Positions 11,960-42,168 of a DNA stretch of 64,000 bases are shown here, in pieces. Source of the stretch: Limanda limanda (taxonomy: Eukaryota; Chordata; Actinopteri; Pleuronectiformes; Pleuronectidae); contig NC_083639.1 in NCBI RefSeq assembly GCF_963576545.1, forward strand, positions 12,974,498-13,038,497, read 5' to 3'. The translations under genes and the position numbers were made by a program. The number at the start of each line of letters is the position of its first letter. Within the stretch, counting starts at the first letter, position 1. The notes beneath the pieces are model-generated. The model ran no database searches and was not told the origin of the DNA. It saw only the letters and a list, made by a program, of their open reading frames with translations.

Positions 11960-14900
11960 CTGCGGGTAATACTGCCACCTACTGGAATGTGTGATTTACA
12001 GCAGCCTCTCCCATATCAAACGATTTCAAGTCAAAAACTGATGGCATTGTTTAAGAACTTATTATTTCCTGTTTTACAGACAGTAGAACCTTTATATCAG
12101 ACCATTTACATGGACTGCTGATGAGGTAATGGGCCCCTGCACACAGACAGCTAAAAGACCCTCGACAAGTGGTTCTTTGTTGTTGTTTGTGTCTCATACT
12201 TATTGCTTTACAAATGTGTGTGGACATCTTGGGTCTTTGTTTTGTATCTTTATGTCCATGTTCTGCATTCATTTGTTGGTGTTTGTGTCTCTTTGTGGTT
12301 GTCCCCTACCTCTCTTTTATTGTGTATTGTCTCGTTCTGAATAGCTTTGTGACTGTTTTGTGACTGGGATAGTTGTGGCTCTGTTTCTCTTTGAGATCAT
12401 TTTGCATCGTTTTGTGGTCACTCTGGGTCTTAATTTCAGCTTTATGGCTTTCAAAAAAGTACTAACCATGGATATGTCATATTTAGGCCCATTCCGGGAA
12501 TCGAACCACTGCCCCCTGAGGAGGCCTAATGCTCCACCTTCTAATTTGGCATGATGACGACTCTCTGTGGCTGACTCGTGCTATTACAAGAAATTGTGAT
12601 CAGTTGTTATTTCCTCGAAACAATATTGTAAAGGAATTAAAGCTTTAAGTATCATAGATAAAGTGAAAACCCGAACTATGGGGCTGATATGTAAACAATA
12701 TTGTAGGAGGATTAATCTGAGCTTCACCCCACACAACCATGAGCTGTAGGACAAGAATAAAGAATAGTACAGCACCTTATGAATATTTTCAACCTAACAA
12801 CCTAGACTTTCATGTGCATTACGTTCAGGCTGAAAAGTAAGCTGTTTCTTTAAAATGATAGCTACGTCCACAAATTCAAATGAATAAACACCTGTACACA
12901 ATTTGTCATCTGCCACATGGTTATATTATTATTATATTAAATACAATCATATATATTTCAACACATTTCAGAATGTGTCCTGCCCCACCTGCCCGCCCGC
13001 CACTTTAATCATTTGATTGCTTCCAAATGATTATTTTCAGTACTTCATATTTTCCCATCACAATCAAAATCTCTGTTGATATTTGGAGCATCCCCTGACC
13101 TCTGTTGTCATAACGTTATCCAATCTTGTCAGTTCGGTGTCTTTATATAACAAAAATGTGTTGGGTTCAGGTGTTTGTCATTGAAACACTGACCTGATTT
13201 CACTTCAGGACCATGAAAAAGTCATATATTCTCAGTTTAAACAACACTCATTCTAATTCAGATTTTATGTATAACATTGAAATATATAAATATTTGACTA
13301 ATGAACCGACCTACCAACCTTTAAAAAAAACACTACAACCACACCTCTTTAAACTGCTTTTAAAGTGTGACAAATGTGTATTTAGGGCCGAGCCCGGACA
13401 GGCACAGACAGATAGTGAGGCCCCATTGAAATTGTAAGGATTATTTTTTTTTTTTTCAGGCAAATGAATTGGCTTTTTGTTATTATACAGTTTTTGCAGC
13501 AGAGATTACAAGTCGTAAGTAGGGAGAGCAAATATGGAAAAGGCCACAACCTATTGCCTTTTCAGATATGTGTGCGGATGCCTGCAGTTATTTGTACATA
13601 AAGAATCATGTTAAGGAGCACGTTCCAACTAGATTAGGGAAATTATTTATCCTTAGTCAAGCACTCGATAGTGCTATCATATTACTAGCATTTTCTACAA
13701 AAATAAGATGTGTGCTAAATGTAAAATATATTTAGTAGAAAGTAAGGTATCAAAAATTCAGCACAAGCAACTTCTCTTTAAAAACTAAGAACGACTGGAG
13801 GCCTTAAAGCAGGTAAAACCTAGTGCACTCGTAGATTTAGAATAATTTAATATTTTCACTTTGTACATTTCTTGTATCCCTCTTTTAATACAAATAAACA
13901 CCATTTGTGATTGTTTGATAAGTTTTCATTGAAGGACTACCTTCACACATTCAATCCCTGTTGTGCTCATGCTCATGTCCTCCATCCCTACCAAATTCAG
14001 AGAGGAACAGACTTGAGAGCTTCTATTTTAAATTATGGTGTAAATTAATTTTCTTTTAATCCAAAAATCTGTTCTTAAACTAGAAACATTTAGTTCCATT
14101 TAGTATGTATGGAACTGACAACTCAAATAAAGTGTACGTAGTCTCCTTCCAAAAAATGTTTTATATAAATATATATATAGATAGATAGAGGGAGAATATA
14201 AGCAACAGGAGTACATATAAAATGTTTAATAAAACATCCACGGAGGCTGACCAAGTACATAAAAACAAACACTGAAATTGGATTAATCAGAATCTGCTTG
14301 TAACAACATTGAGAAAACAGCAGCTACAGGGAAACTTGTGACTCTATATTTCCTGAACCGTTCATCCTTTAATGCGTCTTCTCCTTTATTCAAAGCAGCT
14401 GTACACATTTCACATGTTCTGAGACTCAGTTATTGACATCACAGAGTGAGTTAAGGTTATAAAGCTGAACATCAGATAAAATAGGTCTACAATAATGATT
14501 TATGGACCTTTACTTGGTTAAAAAGTGACAAAGTGCCAGCTGCTAAGTTTCTCCAGCTACGACCACACTAACACATTTTCATTTTTAAAAAAGCGTTTCA
14601 AAAAACAATCTCTGTCCAGGCGAGTGTTTTAGCTCTGGGTCATAAATAATCTTTGTACACAATAACACACCTGAAAACATGTATAACAGACCCATTAACA
14701 TACACTTGTCACGTGTTTACAGGTGTCAACAGGAAGCAGATTGTCTTCTCTGCTGTCAGTTGGTTAGTGGCAGGAAATACTATGAAACCAGAAGAAAAAC
14801 TGCATTGGTAAAAATCCAGAAATGTATTTTCTTGATCCAATCCAAGTGGAAATACTGGAGTTAGCAAGCAAAACTTTGCATTCACTACTGGTAGTTGATT

Positions 14901-16386
14901 CGCCACTGATGAGACCCACCAAGGTTTATACGTCATAATTTCCAAAAGTCTCCATTTTAGAAACATGAACAAGTAGTGTGGGCGTCAGTAAAGGTAGCAA
15001 AGGTCAAGATGCGTTTTGAAACCAAAAGATAAACAAACACATATGCCCTTAAATGGAGACCTTTGGAAACACTGCTGGCTGTTTCAGTTTGAAAACTCTG
15101 GGGTTTCGTCTGGACAGACAGAAGCGGAGACTGTTGGAAGTGATGATGCAGTCATGCACGTTTGATTCCAGACTGGGTCTCATCCGTCACGACTTGACAA
15201 CCAGTGGTATGCCATTTTACGAGCAAGTATTAATGTGGACGTAGCCTGTATCTGGGGTGTACTGCAAATAAACATTCACAAACTTGAAATCTCTATAAAG
15301 AAAATGTAGTGATGTAAATATCATCCCAGACTCCTCACGTAGGCTCTAGTATGAGTGAGAAGGCCTGCTGAATAAAACACATTCAACCATTTCCCCAAAC
15401 ACATTCTGTGCACGTCCAAACACCTTAAACCTCATGTACCGTAAACATTCACATGGGAACATTTCTTCTCCATTAGTAATGTGAATTACATGATGTTTAT
15501 AAATACATATTCTACTCACACACAACAAACTCCATCCACTGTGCTCCTGTCGCGACCCAGTACCAGTGTGGTGCATTTGCTGAGGAATAAATTAATAATA
15601 AATTAAATACAAAAACATTGCTTTCACAAAGAAAGCATCATGGCAAGGTTGAAGACTACCATCTGCGTTTCCCACTTCTATCTACGACACTTAAGACTCC
15701 ACACATCGAGTTGAGAGATATTTAGCGAGAGGTACAGCAGAAGAAGCACAGAGAGGTGAGAGAAGTAGGCCAACGACAAGGTGCCAAGGAGATCACCGAC
15801 ACCGACATTATCATGGGTCCAAGTAACAAGGCCAAAGGAGTTTACAGGTCAACAGAGAGAGAAGGTGGAAGATGGCTTCTGATCCAGGGACAAGGGATAA
15901 GATTTATCAGCCATTTGAAGTTGTAGATTTGTGCTTTTAAAACTCCATTTTAGTGGAGATTGATTTGATTTTTCTTTCATCTCTTGAACACTTGTATGAA
16001 TCCTTTATTCTGTTTATGGAAGCAGAAAATAGAGTAATTTAATGACTTTTTCCTCTCATCTAAGAACACTAGCTCTAAAAACCACTCCATTAAAATTTCT
16101 CAGACCTGTTCTGAATTAATATGGAGACTATTAAAGCCAATATCCATTCAGATCCTCTGTCCTGGATGGAAAAGAGATCTGTGAAATTACTCTCATTTCC
16201 GTAAAGAACTCATTCAAGTGTTTGTTTGTTTTTTACTAGAAACAAGGTGTTTACAATGTAATGTCTGGTACCTATTACACAACTTTAAAACCATGTAATA
16301 GTCTTGAATTGGCTTAAAAAACCTTATCCCTTAATTTCACAGAGTAAGGCGACACAAATCAAAAGCCAACTTCCATGGTTTCAAAT
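11960..16386. other. Intergenic, probably including b3galt6 3' UTR
   Basis: The DNA is AT-rich and no protein was recognised. The part next to b3galt6 is probably its 3' UTR, with a candidate minus-strand AATAAA at 16004-16009. A TTTGTG/TCTC-rich degenerate repeat lies at about 12165-12465. Confidence 0.5.
12165..12465 (+). repeat. Degenerate T/G-rich minisatellite-like repeat
   Basis: Irregular reiterations of phrases such as TTTGTGTCTC, TTTGTGGTTGT and TTTGTGGTCACT. The open frames through it are low complexity and not credible genes. Confidence 0.5.
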
Positions 16387-17406
16387 TTAAGGAATGCCCT
16401 CCTTCCTCTGGCAGCACTGGGAGGGTGGCACGCTCCAGTCGTACACATAGGACAGCCGCAGCCTGACTTCCTCCTTGCAGAGCCGCCCGTCGCGCTGCAG
16501 AGTCTGGTGTTTCTCCAGCATGTCCTCCAGGCTCTGCTTATGTGTGACCAGATATTTGTTGTTGCAACCACGCGATTTGTACTCTGTGTCAAAGCGTGGG
16601 TCATGCGTCCGCCGGACATCCACTGGTCCCAGCCAGGCCCCCAGCGACACGTCCTCGCTCTGCCACGTCTTCAAGTAACCCACGTTGAGATGGATGTAAC
16701 GCACCAGGTCGGCTGAGAGGAAGTAGCCCCCGCCCAGTGCATAGGGCAGGTAGTAGTCACAAAGTTCCCAGGCGCTTTCCCGCCACTTGCCGGCTGTTTT
16801 CACCCTGCCTCTCCCTGAGAAGAAGCCCCAGTAGAGCCGGTTGGGCTCTTTCGCCTTCAGCTCATCTTTGAGGAGGTCCAAGCGAGCAAATGTGTCATCA
16901 TCCGCTTTGAAGACAAACTTGAACTCCACATTCTGGTCCAGCCAGGAGTACATGTGGAGCAGCTTGATTGTCAAGTTCTCGTAAGAATCTCGTAAGTCGG
17001 GCAGTAGGAGCAGGTCTTTGTGCCGCCCTTGCTCTGTGTTGATGTTCTGCATGTCATCATTGGAAAGGCCCTGAGTTCCCACCACAAACATGGCAAGAAC
17101 ATCGGAGTCCCGCTTGGCGAGCCAGGTGCTCCGGATGATGCTCCTCCGCTCGGTGTACTTGGGTCCGGTTGTGATGAGGACCACGAGGAATGCTGACAAG
17201 TCTTTGGCTGTAGAGAGGGGATTGTGCTGCTCTGGACGGGACTGCAAAACGTTGGCACGGGGGGCCAAGCCGGGAGGATCCGGGTGGCCCTGTTTCAAGG
17301 TTTCTGAGGTACACTTGGCCAAGAAGACAAGAACTATGGCAAAGCCGCAAACAGTGCCGAGGACCAGGGCTGTTTTGTGGCGGCAAACGAGACGTAACAG
17401 ATTCAT
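16387..17406 (-). CDS. b3galt6: Beta-1,3-galactosyltransferase 6, complete single coding exon
   Basis: This 339-residue type II Golgi enzyme (human about 329) adds the second galactose of the glycosaminoglycan-protein linker GlcA-Gal-Gal-Xyl, needed for heparan and chondroitin sulfate. A short cytoplasmic N-terminus is followed by a signal anchor at about residues 13-30 ([18 protein letters not shown]). The GT31 catalytic domain carries RSTW at 92-95, the metal-binding DDD motif at 169-171 (FKADDDTF), ALGGGYFL at 223-230 and EDVSLG at 251-256. There is one N-glycosylation sequon at N144. The C-terminus has a CC pair at 331-332. An intronless coding region is normal for this gene. A splice acceptor ten bases before the ATG indicates an upstream noncoding exon. 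From memory, deficiency of the human gene causes spondylodysplastic Ehlers-Danlos syndrome. Confidence 0.97.
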   Translation of the reverse strand: MNLLRLVCRHKTALVLGTVCGFAIVLVFLAKCTSETLKQGHPDPPGLAPRANVLQSRPEQHNPLSTAKDLSAFLVVLITTGPKYTERRSIIRSTWLAKRDSDVLAMFVVGTQGLSNDDMQNINTEQGRHKDLLLLPDLRDSYENLTIKLLHMYSWLDQNVEFKFVFKADDDTFARLDLLKDELKAKEPNRLYWGFFSGRGRVKTAGKWRESAWELCDYYLPYALGGGYFLSADLVRYIHLNVGYLKTWQSEDVSLGAWLGPVDVRRTHDPRFDTEYKSRGCNNKYLVTHKQSLEDMLEKHQTLQRDGRLCKEEVRLRLSYVYDWSVPPSQCCQRKEGIP

Positions 17407-18045
17407 CGTGATGTGTCTGGAAAGAAAAATTACAAAAGACTGTTAGTATTACTGCAATTTGAATTATAAGGTTCATAAAAGCACCTAAAATATTCTTTGC
17501 ACCAATCATTTCAGAATCCTTGGGTATTTAATTTACCTAAGCTGTATGCTTTCTTCAATATAACACTAAAAGAATTATGATTGATTATTACAAATACAGT
17601 GAAATGTATTCTTCACTGGATGGCACTTCAGGCTGAGAGGGAGCAAGCAAATATATAGAAGACAAATTTAAATGTTCCAGGATGCAGTTAGTAATCACAC
17701 AGCTCTGCATATTTACCTCAGCTTGTTTAACCGCTGTGATCACAGACATAATACAGGTGTAAACAAACATGCATGCGCATCAGGGCTGTCTGTGTCAGTC
17801 ATGGCAGCGGACTCGTGGCAGCAGCGTCAATACCTGTTTTCATTGTTTTGACTTTTAGGATGATCATTTCTGCACATGGATCACACATTTGACCTGGAAC
17901 AGCAGCAGCTGCAGAGCAGGGTAGCAGAGTAAAACCCTAACCCTGCGGTTCTGTAGCACCACCTGCTTGCTGGGCTCAGTATCTGAGCTGTTCACCGACC
18001 ACACAGCAGCGAGCACGGATCGATACCGAGGATGTGTGGGTTACC

Positions 18046-18370
18046 TGAGCGGAGTGAAGTGTACCAGTCCCGGGGAGGATGATGCAGGCAGAGCGGGCCA
18101 CACACACATCCAGTGGCTCCGTGGAGCTAACGCTAGCTAGCAGGGGAGGAGGCTCCGGGCACAGCTCGGTCCGCTGGATGTGAGCACCCGCAGGCTGCTC
18201 ATCGTGACCCGGAGACGAGGGTGGAACCAGCCCGGTTAGCGGTGTCCGTCAGGCGGGTAACAACAGGCAGAGAGGGGGGGTGTTAGCCTGTTAGCCTGTT
18301 AGCCGAGCCAGCTAACACAGCGCAGTATTCATCTCTGGTGAAGAACAGAGCCGTTCTTCTGTGCAGCAGC
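18046..18370 (-). other. Probable 5' UTR exon and start region of b3galt6
   Basis: On the minus strand an acceptor (TTTCTTTCCAG) ends ten bases before the b3galt6 ATG, with the exon edge at 17416. A matching donor (CTCAG followed by GTAACC) places the end of an upstream noncoding exon at 18045. The region is GC-rich and includes three tandem GTTAGCCT words near 18283-18305. The outer limit is approximate because the transcription start cannot be read directly. Confidence 0.5.
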
Positions 18371-18380
18371 CGTGACGACA

Positions 18381-18389
18381 CCGGAAGTG
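18381..18389 (+). promoter_or_regulatory. ETS-type CCGGAAGTG motif near b3galt6 start
   Basis: CCGGAAGTG follows a CGTGACG word at the upstream edge of the presumed b3galt6 5' exon. It is a plausible ETS/GABPA site of a TATA-less promoter. Confidence 0.45.
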
Positions 18390-19048
18390 AAGCCCCCTGA
18401 AGAGAGAAGGGGCTAAAATCCCATAATAAACATTCATGTGTACAAACACTTTGTTTCCTCTGTGTTGCTGTTATTATTAAGAGGAAAGCGTTTACAACCT
18501 AAATAAGTCAAACCCTAACTATGACAAAAAATATACCACAGCATATCCATTTTTTTATAAATGTATATGTATAATAATGGCTGTGGAGATTTATATTTAT
18601 AAATATATTACATGTGAGATAGGACATCTGAACAAGGAGAATAATCACAGGAGAGCACTTTGTGAACAGCTGATGTTTGGAGCATGCGTATTACACTCCA
18701 CTGTCATCTGCATTTACACACCCCCCCCCCCCTCCCCTTGGGAATACATTAGAATAAGCCAATCAGGGGCATGGTAGGGTCTACTCTCCGCCCACCTTGC
18801 GTCTAGGGTTGCAGTGTCAACCAAAGCCGGATGTTATATGTGATAGTTTCCAAATTAAAACACGTTTTGAACCATGTGAACCATGTAAAACCATGTTGAC
18901 CAGTTACACTGGATGGGCAACTTAAGTCTTTTATATCACCTTATCTTACCTCCAGCTTTACCAGACTCATTACCAGACTCATTACCAGACTCATTCAGCT
19001 CCGCTGTCACCAGTAGGCTAAGGAGTTGTAAGAAGTTTGAAGAAGAAG

Positions 19049-19333
<285 letters not shown>

Positions 19334-19625
19334 ACTTAAATGTACTGTTTTTATTCCTAAGGTTTTCGACTTTTGGTCTTTTTTATATTTAGCTAATGTA
19401 ATGTTTCTGATTCTTCCTATTCTTCTGGAATGTTTTGTTTATTTTCTGTATTTGACAATATTGTAAATTAGGTTTACCCTCTGTTAGCAAGTTTAAAATA
19501 AAGTTTGCATGAATGGATGGATGGATACCTTATAGTTGTCTTTCATTCATTGTAATTCCTTTAAAATATAGGTTAACAACCTATCAAGCATTTCGTTTAT
19601 GAGGCTTTTATGCTGAAATGTGTAA

Positions 19626-19632
19626 CCGGAAG
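19626..19632 (+). promoter_or_regulatory. ETS-type CCGGAAG motif, dnajc16 promoter
   Basis: CCGGAAG lies about 235 bases before the dnajc16 start codon. A YY1-like AAAATGGCC occurs at about 19680. Both are typical of housekeeping promoters, and their use is inferred. Confidence 0.4.
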
Positions 19633-19861
19633 CTCAGTCTTCCAGTGCCGGTAGTGACGCTTTTCTAGCGTCCTGCTAAGAAAATGGCCTCATCGTAGTA
19701 AAACATTGTCTTTTCCTCTGTTTATTAACCTATCGTCCCGAGAGTCAGCTAACCCGACATGTAAATGCGTAGTTTGTCGGTCATCCATTAGCCTCGAAGC
19801 TGAACTCGGCCGGTAACCGGTCACATTGTCGGTAGCGGTGGAGCAGGGACAGCTGCCAGCC

Positions 19862-29389
<9,528 letters not shown>

Positions 29390-30672
29390 GGTCAAAGTAA
29401 GATCTGTTGAGATGGCCTCCTAATAACTGCTAGAATATATTAAAAGTTTCAAATTATTATTTAATTTCTCTTTTGCACAGTAAAGTTGCTGCACTGAACA
29501 TTTGCAGCCAGTTTACAGAATGTGATAAAAACACAGCAAAGACAAAGTGTGAGCTGCATGACACCACATCACAGCTTCAGCACAGAGAGCAGAGACAGGA
29601 GAAAATCTTTAAGTAAAAAAAACAATATACTGCGTGGAGTTTCCTCTGTGGTATCTTAGAAATATCTATACATTTCTTTGCGTTATTTTCTCCTCCTTTA
29701 CTTTAGTCTCTGGACTTTTTTAACGGGGAAGTCGCAGATCATGATCAGTGCAATTTCTTTCGTGCTTGAGGCCGCTGAACCATCCAGAGAATCTAACATG
29801 GGATTTAAGAGAGATGTCTGTCATGAGTGCAACCTCTGATCAGTTCTGCTGTATGTGATCAAATCTCCACCTGGGCATTTGTTTGGAAGCAGCTGAATGA
29901 GAATAAAAACATCCAAATAGAGCCTGCTGAGCTGAATTTATAGATGAACAATTAGTTTTTAGGGGTTGAACTTGATTCATGACCCTTTTTTTGCTAATAG
30001 AGCTGATGCAACCCTTTTTGATTCCAGGTATAAAGATAAAGATCACTGCATGATGAAAAGCAATAGCCAACGTATTCACATAACAACATTAACATTAACA
30101 TTTATATTTTAAAATCAGGATTGATTGTCAGGGTTGATCCTGATGTTTTTCTGCTCAGATCAGATCTCCAGGTCTTGCTTTATCTCTGTGTTGATTCTCT
30201 TGTTTAGGGATTGAACAGGAAATGTTCAGTAAGTTGATCCCACAAAGTTGAAACCCCCCATTTTGTCTTTACAGATACATGGCCTGATTATACTTGTGTG
30301 TTCTTTGTCTGAATCAGGGATACATTTATAATTTTGCCACATAATCCCTGCCCTCAAACCTGTAAATGTTAATGCATGGAATAATTAGACCTAAAATCAC
30401 TTATAAATGCTTAGTGAATATGCACTGGCAATTTAAATGTTTCACCCCGTCTCCCGAATTTGATTCATTTGCGGCCGAAGAAATATTTTTCAGTGCACTG
30501 TAACTCAGAATGTTTTTTTCTTTTTACATCCATAGCCCACTGTGATGAATACTGATGTGTAACTTATTAAAAGAAACTCCTTTTAAAACAGTTTATTTAT
30601 TAAAATATGTGGATGAGTTTGACCTGCGTTGATATTTTTCTTGTCCCTTCAGGCTTTTTTCTAACTAATAAA
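29390..30672 (+). other. Presumed dnajc16 3' UTR
   Basis: AT-rich sequence after the dnajc16 stop, with no other gene seen. A candidate AATAAA at 30667-30672 would give a 3' UTR of about 1.3 kb. The same region may contain the minus-strand cda polyadenylation signal, so the two transcripts could overlap. Confidence 0.5.
30592..30597 (-). terminator. Candidate polyadenylation signal of cda
   Basis: AATAAA on the minus strand, about 320 bases past the cda stop codon. It lies left of the dnajc16 candidate signal at 30667, which implies overlapping convergent 3' ends if both are used. Confidence 0.35.
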
Positions 30673-30914
30673 TATATTTGGTATCTACAACAATACAGCT
30701 TTCAATGTATAAATGTAGGTAAATGAATGCTTGTTACAGTTTTTTGCTACAGTAAACAAAGACTAAATTTAAATGTTAACAATTAGCTAATTATAGACGA
30801 AACATTGACCATAAATATAACTAATGCCTGCGAACAAATCTAAAGCATGTGTATTCCATGCAGCACCATGGCATGATCATTCAAAGATCGTTAGTTTGGC
30901 TACAACATAAAGGC

Positions 30915-33323
<2,409 letters not shown>

Positions 33324-33615
33324 TCAGCTTTAGATGTGAATGGGAGAGAGGGGAGGGCGACAGGGTGCAGTCACAGCCAATCACGCGCGAGGATGTCAAC
33401 ATACTGTGCCGAGGCGACGGAGGGGCGGTTGTGTTGCTGCCATTACTCATGCACCTTTCTACATTTTTGAGCATTTCAAATGAAGTGAGGTTTGGATGGG
33501 TTGCGTGCCGCTCTCTAATTTGACAAACAGGTTTCCTAGTTGCTTTTGTTCCTTATCTGTTATCTATTACTAATATGTATAATAACAGAGGAGGCAGTTT
33601 GTGAAAATATGAATC

Positions 33616-33621
33616 TTTATT
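33616..33621 (-). terminator. Candidate polyadenylation signal of minus-strand protease
   Basis: AATAAA on the minus strand, about 440 bases after the protease stop codon. It leaves only about 320 bases to the cda start codon, so the two same-strand genes are very closely spaced. Confidence 0.45.
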
Positions 33622-34062
33622 GATAAGTACGGCTTTCCGTAATGATGTGGATTCGTCAAACATTAAAATGATCCCTAAAAACATTGTGGGTCCAAAATCT
33701 TTAACATCAGCTCAGGAAAGCCCTGAAAACCCAATGGAATAACTTTAAAATGCATTTAGCTTTTATATAAAACTTTTACTTTATATCTTATATTTGATTT
33801 TATGTTTTGGTCTGCATTCGTTAGTTTGATTGTCTGTTAGCAGGATTATGCATTATTTCTTTAACATCGTGAGATAGGGTGTCCCACGATGTGTCATTTT
33901 TCTGGACTGATCTTTATGTTATATATTCATGCTCATATAAAAGTAAAGCATAAAAGATGGCCCAAAAAAGAAAGAATCCATTAAGTCCTTTGAGTCCATG
34001 AGGAAACATTCAAATCTTCCTCACAGCACAGTCTTAGAGGAGCCTGTTATTAAAGAGTCTCT

Positions 34063-38665
<4,603 letters not shown>

Positions 38666-39404
38666 TTTGGTCACTGCCAAACAACATGAACAAAAGAAAG
38701 TGGGTGAAAGAAAAAACGCATCATGCTTGACCCACATTTTAACTTCATTTATTATATTGTGCTCTTTATGCTGCTGAAACAACAATGATAGGCTTGAGGA
38801 CATCTTGAATTATCATCCCATTTTGAACAATTAATAAAGCACAGTGCAAATCACTGCTGTAGTTCACCACACACCACAATTCTTACTAATATAAGATTTA
38901 CAGCCGATTTAGAACCAGGAAATCTCGTATTTCATGGTCATGTTTCTTCAGTGCTTTCAGGTTTATTTTCACATGTAAATGGGGGCACTTCACACTGATA
39001 TCAATGCGATTTTATTTTTAAGTTCCTATTAAAAGAAAATGTTTATTTCATTCCTACCTAGATGAAGTTCTGAGTGATTTATTTTAACATTAGATTTGAA
39101 AGGAACACTCAGTAAGGGTAATAAATTAGTAAAGGAAATACAATTAAACACAAACAACTCTAAAAATAGGGTGTATATCTTATCTTACATTAAAACTGCA
39201 AACGGAAAGTGATCATTGCACGGTTAAATATGATCACTGCAATCTACACAGCATCAAACAAAAATTATCTTCCAATACAAAGTTGTCTCACCTTATCAAG
39301 TCAGTAAAATATCCAAGTCCAGGTTCCACACACTGACACACACACACTCACACACACTGCTCTCATGCCGCAACATAAAGTTTAACCTGTGGACGCTCAA
39401 GCTT

Positions 39405-39413
39405 CTTTTATAC
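39405..39413 (-). promoter_or_regulatory. TATA box of minus-strand protease
   Basis: GTATAAAAG on the minus strand. A start about 30 bases downstream would fall near 39375, just ahead of the candidate noncoding exon. A TATA promoter fits a tissue-restricted secreted protease. Confidence 0.6.
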
Positions 39414-42168
39414 TGTAGCCATGCCTGTCACCGGCATTGTTCCTCCTCACCATTGTCCACCGAATATCTAAGTGTCTCTCTCACACACAGAAAGTACTGA
39501 CCTAGTACAGGAAAAAAAAAAACAACATCAAAAGCAAACAGGCAGCCCTCTTTATTATACCCGTCTTTCTAAGGCCTTTGTTCGCACAGATTCAACCTAT
39601 TATCCAGTCGTGGAGACAAAGTGAAGCTCGATGAAGATGAAACCTAACAAGACAAAAAAAAAATGATAGAATATACTCGCCAGACATGTTTTTGCTGTAT
39701 CCAGTGATGTTACAGAGGGCAGGACAAAAGCGGGTATGACATCTGAGTATGATATCGTCGTGGGACCTAGCGAGACATTACAGTGTTTATTCTTTACGTG
39801 GACAAGGAAAACCTTTTTCTCAGAAATCGTATTTAGATGAAGTGAGAATAACAGTGACTCGGCATATTGTGTGTTCATATGTATGTCTTTGCATCGTCAG
39901 TTCTTCTGCTTTCCCATCAATCTTAGAGTGAACTGTAAAAAGTGGGAAATCATTGTTACATCCTGTCCTGCTCTTGTGGATCAGTCTCATCCAGCTGAGA
40001 TGAGCAGTGTCCTTCCTCTCCTCTTCCAGCCTCTTCCATCTCCCCAGGTGTCCCCCTCATGCAGCTGGTTCCCAGCAGGCTTTTTTTTTTATCCACACAT
40101 GGGGACGTTTGCTTTGTAACTCATAGCCTTCATATTGTCCACATGCACGGTTTGGATCCTCCCTAAGGTGTCATTCCAAACCGTGAGGGGGAAAGGTGAT
40201 AGCATGCTGCCCTTCTCACTCAGGTGCAAACACTTTTGTGTTAATATGAGAGGACTGAACACGTGTCTTGTCCTCTGATGTAATCCCCATATCTCCATTT
40301 TATAGATCTTTATTGTCCTTATACTCAAGTAGCATGCAATGTGGGAGGCTTCTCTTTCCACGAAAATAGCAAATATCTATGTACAATTAACAGATAAAGG
40401 TATATTTACCAATAGTACAAGATTTGCAGACACTTTTCCGTACCAAAGTTGACATAGCACATGTGTGTTACTGGCCATGACCGTGTGTGTGAGCCAACAT
40501 GCGACACTGGAACTAAAACAGATAAATGGAATTAGTTTGATCACTTCCATGATACAAGTTACAGGGTGCATGGGAGGGAAATGCTGTACTCTGCAGGTCA
40601 GGTTCAAGGTCACATTTAAATCAACATAACACACATTAAAACCTGTTATCTATGTAACAAAGAAATGCAAATTTAACATATCTGTCATCCTTTGGCGTTA
40701 GAGGGAGAGATAGGGAGAAGCTTCATAATTTGTGTTATTATTTACATATGCTTTTCCTACTTTGACATGTCAAAATGTCGGCCGTGAAAAAGTTGTATTT
40801 TGACATTTCCTGTTGAGGAAGCCACAGGCCAACATTGCAAAAACAAAACAATAAACAACAACAGCAACCTATTTTCTCGTGTACCTGTTTATAAGATTTC
40901 TGCCTCTAAATCCAACAATTTAAATCAATAAAATATAATTTTCAACATTTTATCATAAGATTGACAAACCAAGTGCATTTTGAGAGACATTTCATGTCTA
41001 AGACAGCCTATAGAAATGTATGAAATACGTGTGTTTGATTCCTGAGATATTACAATCGTATGTTTCTTTTAGCTTTTGCCATAATGGCGGAATATATTGT
41101 GAGAAATTAAAGATATAACACCTTTGTATACACGTTAGGGAAATCCTCTGATGTTCAATGCATTTATATTGTGATAAACTGTCCATCATCATAACATGCA
41201 ACCTGTAGCTCATTGAGAATAGATATATACAAATTGTCTTTTTATTGTAAAGACCAACTTCCGATTTGCATATTTCTGGAATATTCATCGACCTCGCCTT
41301 GTCTGCGTTAAAGCAATAGAAGACATAACCTCACGTTTGAAGGTGAGTGTCTGTAATGTTGGGTTAGTGTTGGTCCAGGGAACACCTGACCACAGGAGGC
41401 CACACAAAGCCGTCTCTCCCATTCCACCGGGTGAATCATCAATTATTCAGCTCGCACTAAATGTGGGACAAGAGGAGGTCAGGCGAGATTCTCTTCCCAT
41501 GCTGAGAGTGATGCTGACTTGCCAGAAGGCTGCTGCTGCTGCTGCTGATGATGATGATAGTAATGATGATGATCAGAGTGATAATAATAATAATAGAGTT
41601 ATTTCTACTGCTGAAGTGGATTTGATGATGACTGATGAGTCGGTACAGAGGAACACAGAATAGCTCGGCGTTGTCTTGGCTCAACACAGAGCTCTTCTCG
41701 TGCACACAGTGGGCCATTGAAACGTGTCAGCACAGATAAGCCTGGATGATGACACAGACGGAGCGTGCTGATACAGTATGGATGAACCCGCCCGGCACAG
41801 TACCCCGTGTTGCCATGGCAACAATGCAAAGCCCTTTCGACAAGTCCGGAGGGTCAGGGAGAGGAGTTGCGATAGTGGGGGACGGGAGAGGTGATGAGCA
41901 GCTTCTGAAGGTGAACTTTGTTGCTGTCTCACATTGCTTGTCCTTTCCAATCAATGCTACAGTGTTAAACCCCCCCCCCCCCGGTGTTAAATGATGAACG
42001 ATGAAATTAAAAACCTTTTTTGTGCCCGTGGAAGAAACTGAGTCCCACTGTTCTCAAAGAGAAGCTGATGCTCAGACTGGGGACAGGAGCGGAGGACCCT
42101 GGTTGTGTGGCTGCAGTGATTATCGATGCTGGTATGGTGCGCTGCTTCCAGAAACCTCTACAGCGAAG
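39414..42168. other. Shared intergenic region between divergent proteases
   Basis: Roughly 2.7 kb separates the two head-to-head protease genes. It is AT-rich, with no gene recognised. A triplet-rich stretch (CTG, GAT and AAT runs) occurs at 41528-41600 and a poly(C) run near 41971-41983. A 108-codon frame at 41337-41663 is built largely from those triplets and is not credible. Confidence 0.55.
41528..41600 (+). repeat. CTG / GAT / AAT triplet repeats
   Basis: Short consecutive runs of CTG, GAT and AAT triplets. They create an artificial Ala-Asp-Asn frame. Confidence 0.85.

Noticed and set aside
12475..12550. tRNA-like B-box GGTTCGATTCCC on the minus strand
   Set aside because: The flanks do not fold into acceptor, D and anticodon stems. 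At most it is a SINE remnant.
41337..41663. 108-codon frame with Ala and Asp runs
   Set aside because: Built from CTG, GAT and AAT triplet repeats. No homology or splice support.
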